DNA of 51,245 nucleotides, from positions 1 to 51,245 of the forward strand of contig JAHCIP010000007.1 in NCBI GenBank assembly GCA_026129165.1, given 5' to 3'. The position numbers and the translations under genes were made by a program. The notes under the pieces were generated by a model. That model did no database searches. It worked only from the letters and a program-made list of their open reading frames with translations, and had not been told where the DNA came from. Positions 45,447-51,245 of the stretch are shown here, piece by piece. Numbering within the stretch: position 1 is the stretch's first letter; each line of letters opens with the position of its first letter. This DNA is from Anaerolineae bacterium (GTDB lineage: Bacteria > Chloroflexota > Anaerolineae > Epilineales > JAHCIE01).

Positions 45447-45465
45447 GCTGCCTGCTTTCCTCATG

Positions 45466-45495
45466 GTGTAGCAGACACCATCGCGCCTGCTACAC
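45466..45495. repeat. Hairpin in the leader of the TPP-enzyme gene
   Basis: GTGTAGCAG (45466-45474) and its complement (45487-45495) with a 12-nt loop lie just upstream of the SD of the TPP gene. They could affect expression; no clear attenuator structure is seen. Confidence 0.35.
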
Positions 45496-45541
45496 AAGAC
45501 CATATCGTCTGTATGCTCCCGGTCAACGTGACCTCGGTCCC

Positions 45542-46375
45542 CTACCAACCGTAGCGCTGGAGGCCGTTCTCGAGAACCTCGACCATCAACTCTCCGACCA
45601 GGCGCGAGTCCTGGGTGGAGCGGCCGGTCAGGAACGGATAGTCCAGAATGGTGGAGCGGGTGCGGCCCACGCCGCCGTGGAACTGACCCTGCGGCCCGAC
45701 GGCATCGCGCAGAATGTGCTCCAGGGGATAGAAGGCCCAGTGGAAGTTGGCGTCAATGCCCAACACGCCCGTGCCATCCAGCCAGTCGTATTCAATGGCG
45801 TGGCCCGTGACATGCCGACCGTTGATGATGCTCTTGCGCTCGACGAAGTCGCGGGCAAAAGCCAGGCAGGTGACGGCGTAGCACTCGGCGGCGATGAGCT
45901 TGTTGTGGTGCAGGAAGCCGAGGATGACGTCGTGCAGGCGCTGGTTGTTGCACATGTCAATCATCGGACCGCTGCCGCCGACCATGAGCAGGGCGTCGTA
46001 CTGCTTCAGGTCATTCCAGCAGCTGTCGCGCTTGGTGTAGTAATCCTCGAGAGCATGGCCGAAGTTGGCCGAGTTGAAGTAGGGCCGCTGCGGGAACCAG
46101 TCCGCCAGGTTGATGGGGTTGGTGAGGCGGTCCGAGGTATCCACGGCCTTGGTCAGGTTGGCATAGTACTCGTCGGTGACGACTTTGTCGAGCGGGGGAT
46201 CCCAGAAGCCAGGTTCATAGCTTGGCGGAAGGGCGCGAGGCCGCTTGCCGAACGGCGTCATAAACACCGATTCATAGCCAGCCGCATCCAGCACTTCCAG
46301 GGGGCCAACAAGTTCCTCGCCCCAATAGCCATACTCCGAGAGCACGACCAAGATTTTCCGCTTGGGCTTGTCCAT
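45542..46375 (-). CDS. DJ-1/PfpI superfamily protein (Hsp31-like size)
   Basis: A protein of 277 residues, longer than typical PfpI and closer to the Hsp31 group. Nucleophile elbow AAECYAVTCLA (Cys in ECY), the acidic residue in SEYGYWGEEL, and YDALLMVGGSGPMID are recognisable. It has an extra N-terminal and central segment (FGKRPRALPPSYEPGFWD) and a His-rich C-terminus. Family roles include chaperone, deglycase, glyoxalase and hydrolase. SD AAAGGAG lies 8 nt before the ATG. It is the second gene of the minus-strand run. Confidence 0.85.
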   Translation of the reverse strand: MDKPKRKILVVLSEYGYWGEELVGPLEVLDAAGYESVFMTPFGKRPRALPPSYEPGFWDPPLDKVVTDEYYANLTKAVDTSDRLTNPINLADWFPQRPYFNSANFGHALEDYYTKRDSCWNDLKQYDALLMVGGSGPMIDMCNNQRLHDVILGFLHHNKLIAAECYAVTCLAFARDFVERKSIINGRHVTGHAIEYDWLDGTGVLGIDANFHWAFYPLEHILRDAVGPQGQFHGGVGRTRSTILDYPFLTGRSTQDSRLVGELMVEVLENGLQRYGW

Positions 46376-46462
46376 TCGCTCATCTCCTTTGTCTCAATGA
46401 GGGTTAAGGGTGGTTACGCTCGTGTGAGCCGGGTGTCATACCCAGAGGCGTACGACAGATAG

Positions 46463-46714
46463 TTAGTCGGGGAGCGCCTCGTCCATCTCTAAGTCCGATC
46501 GCGGCGCGCCATCTTCCTCAAGGCGATAGGTCGTACACATCCAGCCGTCCAATTCCGCTGCGAGATAGGTGACCAGGGCTTCCAGGCTGGCGAACCCCAG
46601 CTCTCTCCGCTCGGGTCCGACCTCCTCAAGACAAAACCGCCAGGCAGCCGATTGATTCGGAGAGAATTGCTGAGTTGGCCAGCAACGCAGCAAGAAGGCG
46701 CGCGAAGGTTGCAT
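46463..46714 (-). CDS. Small conserved protein of unknown function
   Basis: A protein of 83 residues from ATG 46714, which has GGAAAAGG 6 nt upstream; the longer frame starting at 46747 lacks this. The core is FLLRCWPTQ, AWRFCLEEVG, LGFASLEALVTYLAAELDG. I recall similar short proteins in Chloroflexi and cyanobacteria, but no function is known to me. It is the first gene of the long minus-strand run and lies next to the divergent promoter region. Confidence 0.55.
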   Translation of the reverse strand: MQPSRAFLLRCWPTQQFSPNQSAAWRFCLEEVGPERRELGFASLEALVTYLAAELDGWMCTTYRLEEDGAPRSDLEMDEALPD

Positions 46715-46811
46715 GGTCAACCTTTTCCGCCGCTGTGGGCGCGTCATGCGGGGTCATATGGAACATGGGTAGCAAGATTGGGAAAAACAGATGACTACGC
46801 GAAATCTTCAC

Positions 46812-46840
46812 TTGTTCTTTACCCTAGGCTGTGCTATAGT
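46812..46840 (+). promoter_or_regulatory. Promoter for the SARP regulator
   Basis: TTGTTC (46812-46817) and TATAGT (46835-46840) are 17 nt apart, with TGC directly before the -10 (an extended -10). It is about 195 nt upstream of the regulator start. Its -10 shares the CTATAG core with a minus-strand candidate. Confidence 0.45.
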
Positions 46841-46861
46841 TTACTGCCTATCTCTTGGGAA
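46833..46861 (-). promoter_or_regulatory. Possible promoter for the minus-strand run
   Basis: On the minus strand TTCCCA (46861-46856) and TATAGC (46838-46833) are 17 nt apart, about 110 nt upstream of the first gene of the run. It overlaps the plus-strand promoter, so the two would exclude each other. Confidence 0.3.
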
Positions 46862-47039
46862 ACTCTTTGGAGCAGGGTCCCAGGCGGCATGTAAAGATAA
46901 AAGATTCATTAGACTGCGGATAGACTGAGTGATTAAATGTACGGCATACGTCTGACGCATCGGCTCCGGGTCTGAGTAAATATCCTTCGTTGGCTTCATC
47001 AGCGCGACATAGCTTATCGTACTAAGAAGGGGGAAGGCC

Positions 47040-48518
47040 ATGCTCTGCCTTCGGCTATTGGGGCCTGTGCAGATCACCCGGCATGAAGAAGCTGTTCCGT
47101 CATTTGAGTCACGCAAAGCCCTCGCTCTCCTGTGCTATCTTGTTGTCCGCGCCCAACCCGTCTCCCGCAGTCACCTCGCTGAGATGTTCTGGAGCGGTAA
47201 GACAGAAGCACAGGGACGCGCTAACCTGAGTTGGACACTGCACCATATCCTGTCGCGACTGCCCAGCTGTCTCAAGACCGACCGGCACGCGGTCCTCTTC
47301 CAGCCCTCTTGTCCCGTCTCGATTGATACGACAACCTTTCAGGCCCTAACCGTGCAGGGCGACATCGACTCGCTCATGGCGTGTGCCGAGCTTTTCCGCG
47401 GCGAGTTTATGGCCGAGTTCGAACTGGACGATGCGCCGGAGTTCGAAATCTGGCTTCATCGTGAGCGCGAGGTGTGGCGGCAGCACATGGCGCAGGTTCT
47501 CCAGACCCTCATGACCTACCAGGCCGCCCGCCACGACTATATGCTCAGCCTGGACTACGCCAGTCGGTTGTTGAAGCTGGAGCCGTGGCGAGAAGAGGCT
47601 CATCGCTGCCTCATGGTCCTCCTGGCGCGGAGTGGGCAGCGCAGTGCAGCTCTCGCCCAGTATGAAATCTGTCGGCGTATCCTGGCGGCCGAATTGCAGG
47701 TTGAGCCAGACACTGAGACGACAGTCCTATACGAGCAGATCCGCAGCGGCGCGATAAAGTCACCCCAGGTAGAACTTCGGGCCTCGTCGTCTGCCCCTGC
47801 ATCGCATGGGATAGCCAATGGCAATGGGGTAGCCAATGGGGTAGCCGCTACGCGGCCTTTGACAGTGCTGGCATGTGAATTTGTGGGGCTAGTGGCTTTA
47901 GCAGAGACGCTCAGCATCGAAAAGTTCCATACCCTCGTCTGCGCCTGCCGTCAGGCCTGCGCGGAGGTCATCCACCACCACGGCGGGTATGTAGCCCAGT
48001 ACCGAGGTAACGGCTTACTGGTCTATTTCGGTTTCCCCACCCCCACCCAGGACGCCCCACTGCAGGCGATCGAGGCCGGGCTAAATCTGGTGGAGATCGT
48101 CGGGCGCTATTGTCTGCGCCTGACAGGGAACTTCTCATTGGCGTATGACACGCGACCGGACAGCGAGAGAGTGATGGCCTCAGTCTTGGACCCGCTCACG
48201 GGCAAGCCGCTGACCATCCGTATTGGCATTCATACAGGCGAGGTCATGGATAGCGGCGAAACGAACTGGTTTGGGCCGGCGAGTGTGGTGGGCGCGCCCC
48301 TGATCCTGGCCGAACGCCTCCAGACCCTGGCGGCCCCCAACAGCGTGCTCATCAACCAGACGACGAGCGCGCTCGTCGAAGGGAAAGTTGACTGCGAGCC
48401 GCTGGGGCTGCACCGGCTAGAGGCCCTTGGCTCGCCCCAGGGCCTTTATCAGGTGCTCGGCCTGGCCGGGGCTGGCCGAGCCAGCCCGGAATTGCAGCCT
48501 GTGTTAGCCTTGCCTTAA
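47040..48518 (+). CDS. SARP/BTAD transcriptional regulator fused to a degenerate class III cyclase domain
   Basis: A protein of 492 residues. N-terminal winged-helix DNA-binding domain of the SARP type (1-90, FESRKALALLCYLVV). Bacterial transcriptional activator domain (about 95-240, RREREVWRQ to LYEQIRSG). A Gly/Asn/Ala linker follows, then a class III nucleotidyl cyclase-like domain (about 272-475). Its two metal-binding Asp positions are changed: Glu280 (ACEFVG) and Asn324 (RGNGLLVYFG, usually GDG). It probably binds rather than makes a nucleotide. SARP proteins activate nearby, often biosynthetic, operons. It is divergent from the oxidative-enzyme run. SD AGGGGGAAGG is strong. Confidence 0.9.
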   Translation: MLCLRLLGPVQITRHEEAVPSFESRKALALLCYLVVRAQPVSRSHLAEMFWSGKTEAQGRANLSWTLHHILSRLPSCLKTDRHAVLFQPSCPVSIDTTTFQALTVQGDIDSLMACAELFRGEFMAEFELDDAPEFEIWLHREREVWRQHMAQVLQTLMTYQAARHDYMLSLDYASRLLKLEPWREEAHRCLMVLLARSGQRSAALAQYEICRRILAAELQVEPDTETTVLYEQIRSGAIKSPQVELRASSSAPASHGIANGNGVANGVAATRPLTVLACEFVGLVALAETLSIEKFHTLVCACRQACAEVIHHHGGYVAQYRGNGLLVYFGFPTPTQDAPLQAIEAGLNLVEIVGRYCLRLTGNFSLAYDTRPDSERVMASVLDPLTGKPLTIRIGIHTGEVMDSGETNWFGPASVVGAPLILAERLQTLAAPNSVLINQTTSALVEGKVDCEPLGLHRLEALGSPQGLYQVLGLAGAGRASPELQPVLALP

Positions 48519-48595
48519 GGCGTTATTCTGCATAGTGTCTAACTTTAGTAGCCAACTTCAAGTTAGAACTCGGAACCTATCACGAGGAGAGCATT

Positions 48596-49189
48596 ATGTT
48601 GCAGTGGTTTAGTGTACGGAAGGTAGATTGGAAACGGTTGGGGCGCGGGGTGCGGCCAGGGGTTCTGGTGGGCCTGCTCTGTCTGCTTCAAGTGGCCTTG
48701 AGTGCGCCCGCCCAGGCGGCGACGGCGCCCGTTGGCGCGACGATACCGGGCTTTGGCGGATGGGTGGCCTACCGTTTTACCTACCCTGGGAACAATGCGC
48801 GGGTAGGTGTTACCCTGACCTATAGCCCGGCCGACGCATTCACTCGTGTTACAAATGCCATCGTCTTGGAGGCGTTTAGCCCCGACAACCCGCCGCCGAA
48901 AGGGGCTCCTATTGGGGCGGCGCACAGAATCTCAGACAGTCAAATGTCCTGGGAACTCACCTCAGGGATACCGGGCAACTACTTTATCGTGATTCACAAT
49001 TGGGATCCCAAGCGTCGGCCGGTCACGGTCCAGGTGACCACCACTAACCTGGTCAACCAGGGAGACGGTCCCAAGCTGACCTTTGTGTCTTCCGCCCCAG
49101 GCTCGCGCAGTGGCACCATTGCCAACGGCATCGTCGTAGACGGTATCGTCGTGGATGGTATCGTCGTGGATGGTATCGTCGTGGATTAG
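48596..49189 (+). CDS. Secreted protein with C-terminal IVVDG repeats
   Basis: A protein of 197 residues. It has a long cationic N-terminus, then a signal peptide (VLVGLLCLLQVALSAPAQA, cleavage near AQA-A). The mature part (about 43-170) is beta-rich and resembles small secreted pre-peptidase or adhesin-type beta-sandwiches (WVAYRFTYPGNNARVGVTLTY, MSWELTSGIPGNYFIVIHNW). It ends in four perfect GIVVD units. SD GAGGAG lies 6 nt before the ATG, 77 nt after the regulator. Function unknown. Confidence 0.8.
   Translation: MLQWFSVRKVDWKRLGRGVRPGVLVGLLCLLQVALSAPAQAATAPVGATIPGFGGWVAYRFTYPGNNARVGVTLTYSPADAFTRVTNAIVLEAFSPDNPPPKGAPIGAAHRISDSQMSWELTSGIPGNYFIVIHNWDPKRRPVTVQVTTTNLVNQGDGPKLTFVSSAPGSRSGTIANGIVVDGIVVDGIVVDGIVVD
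49127..49186 (+). repeat. 15-bp tandem repeat encoding GIVVD, four units
   Basis: Four 15-bp units end directly at the TAG. Units 2-4 (49142-49186) are identical (GGTATCGTCGTGGAT); unit 1 differs at three silent positions. This is a length-variable tail by slippage. Confidence 0.9.
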
Positions 49190-49233
49190 CCGAGGCTAAG
49201 CCCACACGAGGGCTTGCGCCAGCCCCATGACCC

Positions 49234-49262
49234 GACCTTCGGCTTGCAATAGGCCGAAGGTC
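49234..49262 (+). terminator. Hairpin after the secreted protein gene
   Basis: GACCTTCGGC (49234-49243) and its exact complement (49253-49262) form a 10-bp stem with a 9-nt loop, 45 nt after the stop. It is followed by GTTGCTTT, a weak T-run, so termination is plausible. Confidence 0.5.
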
Positions 49263-49273
49263 GTTGCTTTGAG

Positions 49274-49480
49274 TTACGAGCGCGCTGCGGCGAGGTCGCG
49301 GTCAATATCGGCTTGCTCGACAGGCGGCCGCTCATCAGCGATCAATGCGCGTGTCGCATCCGCCCAGGCCAACAGCCTCACCCCGCTTTCAAAGCGGCCC
49401 TGCTTCACGGCTAGACTCGCCAGCCCTCCAGGCTATAGATCACCCCAAAAGTATGGCGGCCACCCGTAACGCCTTCGCGA
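49274..49480 (-). pseudogene. Remnant of a TPR-type LuxR/STAND regulator C-terminus
   Basis: The minus strand encodes LASLAVKQGRFESGVRLLAW and then continues DATRALIADERPPVEQADID to a TAA at 49274-49276. This resembles the conserved end of ATPase-TPR regulators (pattern GLAALAaaQGrxERAARLfGAAEALRe...PP.ER...D). The preceding residues GVIYSLEG are in another frame, so a single-base frameshift separates them. No start or upstream domain is present. It is a decayed fragment. Confidence 0.6.
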
Positions 49481-49653
49481 GCACGGCTGGCCGCCACAGC
49501 GGGTTAGGTTGACACAGTAATTGGGTCACTCCCCCTTCCGCTTACTGTAATGCAATTCACAGACTCAGTGTGGCCTGGCTCATAGTAATCCGCCTCACTT
49601 TCCTGTAGTGTAATCTGAGAAACAGTTTTCACGATACTGGAAAGGATAGGCTC
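49481..49653. other. Intergenic region before the FG-GAP protein gene
   Basis: No gene is seen. A TTGACA at 49509-49514 has no -10 at the right distance. A 9-bp inverted repeat, TGGCGGCCA (49454-49462) with its complement at 49478-49486, borders it. No other structure is seen. Confidence 0.3.
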
Positions 49654-51245
49654 ATGAAAGGGTTGCTCTCACTTGCGGTTGGTCTGGTGTTAGCCCTCCT
49701 GATTGCCTCGGCTGCGACGCGCATTCCCACTGTCGCGGCTCAGGACGGCACAACGGAGGAGGACACCATTGAGGCCGCGACCAACGGCGACCAGTCCTTC
49801 TTCGCCCCCGAGACGTGGCTGCAAGAACTGACGCGGCAACAGGGCTGGGGACCTGAGTATCCGAGAATGCTCGCCGACGTCAATGGCGATGGCAAGCAGG
49901 ACATCATCGGCTTCGGCCGCGACGGCGTGTGGTTGGCGACCTCCAATGGCTCAAGCTTCAGCCCGGCCTTCGTGCTCGCCGACTTTGGCTACCAGAGCGG
50001 CTGGCGCGCCGCCAAGCATGTACGGCTGGCGGGCGATGTGAACGGCGACCGCCGCGCCGACGTCGTTGGCTTTGGCGACGCGGGCGTCTACAGGGCGCTC
50101 TCGACAGGGACAGGCTTCGGGACGGTGAACTTCGTCCTGGCTGACTTCGGTTACAACCAGGGCTGGCGCGTGGACAAGCACGTCCGCCTCCTGGCCGATG
50201 TCAACGGCGACGGACGCAAGGATATTGTCGCCTTCGGTGACGCTGGGGTATGGCTGTCCCTCGCCACCCCTGACGGCTCCTTCACGCCGCCCGCGTTCGT
50301 CCTGGCCGACTTCGGCTACAACCAGGGTTGGCGTCTCGACAAGCATATCCGCACCACCGCCGATATCAACGGTGACGGCCGACAGGATATTGTGGCCTTT
50401 GGCGACGCCGGAGTGTGGATCGCACTCTCGACGGGCACAGGCTTTGGCCCGGCCCAGTTCGTCCTCGCCGACTTCGGCTACTCGGCAGGCAGCTGGCGCG
50501 TGGACCGCCATGTGCGCGTCCTGGCGGACATTGATCATGATGGCAAGCAAGACATCGTTGGCTTTGGCGACGCGGGGGTCTACACGGCGCGGTCGACGGG
50601 CGGCAGCTTCGAGGCGGCGCGTTTCGTCCTGGCCGACTTCGGCTACAACCAGGGCTGGCGCGTAGGGACACACCCCCGCTTCGTGGCGGACCTCAACGGC
50701 GACGGCTATCCGGACCTCGTCGGCTTCGGCAACGATTCGGTCTATCGTTCCCTCGGCGGCCCCGCCGGCTTCGCGCCGATGCGAGCCATGCTCCGCGCCC
50801 TGGTCGTCAACCAGGGTTTCCCCTGGAACTCGTCGGCGAGTGCCCTAGCTGACTATTTCCCGCGCCTCGTCGGCGATGTCAACGGCGACGGGATGCAAGA
50901 CCTGGTGGCCTTCGACACGTCCGATGTCAAGGTGGTCCGTTCCAGCAACCTTCCGCCTCCGCCGCCCCCCGCCGCACCGACCAACCCGCGCGTCACTGGC
51001 ACGACAACCTCGTCCCTCTCCATCGCCTGGAAAGACAACAGCAACAACGAGCGCAAGTTCCTGATCAGTTATGCGAAGTCCGGCTCCACCAAGCGGACGG
51101 AGATCAGCGTGGGCGCCAATGTCACTTCCGCGACACTCGGCAACCTCGACACAGACAGCCAGTACTGCTTCACTGTCCAGGCCGAAAACGTGTTTGGCCT
51201 CTCGGCGAAATCCTCCACGGCGTGCGGCCGCACCCGGCCGAAGCC
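49654..51245 (+). CDS. Secreted FG-GAP/VCBS repeat protein with fibronectin type III domain (3' truncated)
   Basis: At least 530 residues, open to the window edge. Signal peptide MKGLLSLAVGLVLALLIASA, cleavage likely near VAA-QDG. Seven FG-GAP/VCBS-type repeats of about 52-58 residues follow, each carrying a Ca-binding DVNGDG-xx-D loop, an IVxFGDAGV strand and, in most, FVLADFGYNQGWR. This suggests a beta-propeller. A Pro-rich spacer leads to a fibronectin type III domain (about 440-525, SLSIAWKDNSNNE, YCFTVQAENVFGLS). SD AAGGA lies 7 nt before the ATG. Probably a surface or secreted adhesion or enzyme-associated protein; the C-terminal part is missing. Confidence 0.88.
   Translation, partial: MKGLLSLAVGLVLALLIASAATRIPTVAAQDGTTEEDTIEAATNGDQSFFAPETWLQELTRQQGWGPEYPRMLADVNGDGKQDIIGFGRDGVWLATSNGSSFSPAFVLADFGYQSGWRAAKHVRLAGDVNGDRRADVVGFGDAGVYRALSTGTGFGTVNFVLADFGYNQGWRVDKHVRLLADVNGDGRKDIVAFGDAGVWLSLATPDGSFTPPAFVLADFGYNQGWRLDKHIRTTADINGDGRQDIVAFGDAGVWIALSTGTGFGPAQFVLADFGYSAGSWRVDRHVRVLADIDHDGKQDIVGFGDAGVYTARSTGGSFEAARFVLADFGYNQGWRVGTHPRFVADLNGDGYPDLVGFGNDSVYRSLGGPAGFAPMRAMLRALVVNQGFPWNSSASALADYFPRLVGDVNGDGMQDLVAFDTSDVKVVRSSNLPPPPPPAAPTNPRVTGTTTSSLSIAWKDNSNNERKFLISYAKSGSTKRTEISVGANVTSATLGNLDTDSQYCFTVQAENVFGLSAKSSTACGRTRPK

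Noticed and set aside
49227..49469. 80-residue plus-strand ORF
   Set aside because: It lacks a good start and lies opposite the decayed regulator fragment, whose minus-strand reading has recognisable family sequence.
49509..49514. TTGACA as a promoter for the FG-GAP gene
   Set aside because: No -10 hexamer at 16-18 nt.

Overview
The window looks like part of a Chloroflexota (filamentous or related Chloroflexi) chromosome. This is inferred from the moderately high GC content, the secreted-protein C-terminus ending in a YLPLI-type motif, the BTAD/STAND regulators, the many soluble and membrane hybrid histidine kinases, short heptanucleotide tandem repeats, and the DUF990-type ABC permease. No rRNA, tRNA, CRISPR, prophage or IS element was seen.

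Layout. (1) 1-4 kb: the end of a secreted protein, a MoxR ATPase / CoxE-type VWA pair (minus), and an orphan ABC-2 permease (plus). (2) 4-46.7 kb: one uninterrupted minus-strand run of about 30 genes in which no gap exceeds about 145 bp. Read in the direction of transcription it begins with an oxidative-enzyme block (46.4-30.6 kb): DJ-1/PfpI, benzoylformate-decarboxylase-like TPP enzyme, NTF2/SnoaL-like protein, GMC oxidoreductase, cytochrome P450, NmrA-type reductase, a three-subunit molybdenum hydroxylase (coxS-coxL-coxM order), two more SnoaL-like genes, a GMC-SnoaL-membrane-tail fusion, a second DJ-1/PfpI protein, a lone CBM48 protein and a VOC protein. It continues with carbohydrate and partner-switching genes (30.5-23.2 kb): AGE-family epimerase, STAS, GlgX-like debranching enzyme, STAS, and a fused RsbW-REC-GAF-SpoIIE protein. 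Then come five large sensor histidine kinases (23.2-9.0 kb) with different inputs: CHASE (interrupted by an in-frame stop), double Cache, CHASE4, TPR-GAF-GAF and 7TM-PAS. The run ends with a compact four-gene module (8.9-4.0 kb): CheY-like receiver, tandem-DHp/receiver protein without an ATPase domain, STAND-TPR ATPase and MinD-like ATPase. (3) 46.8-51.2 kb, plus strand: a SARP/BTAD regulator fused to a degenerate cyclase domain, a small secreted protein with an IVVDG repeat tail, a decayed regulator fragment (minus strand), and the start of a secreted FG-GAP/fibronectin protein that runs off the window.

How they may work together (inference). The oxidative block looks like a pathway that oxidises an alcohol or aldehyde substrate (GMC, P450, Mo-hydroxylase, TPP lyase/decarboxylase, NTF2-fold helpers). 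It sits next to a divergent SARP-type regulator whose candidate promoter overlaps that of the minus-strand run. The downstream part couples carbohydrate enzymes to an anti-sigma/anti-anti-sigma switch and to a bank of sensors. Those sensors could feed the tandem-DHp / STAND / MinD module. No sigma factor, HPt protein or HATPase partner for the tandem-DHp protein lies in the window.
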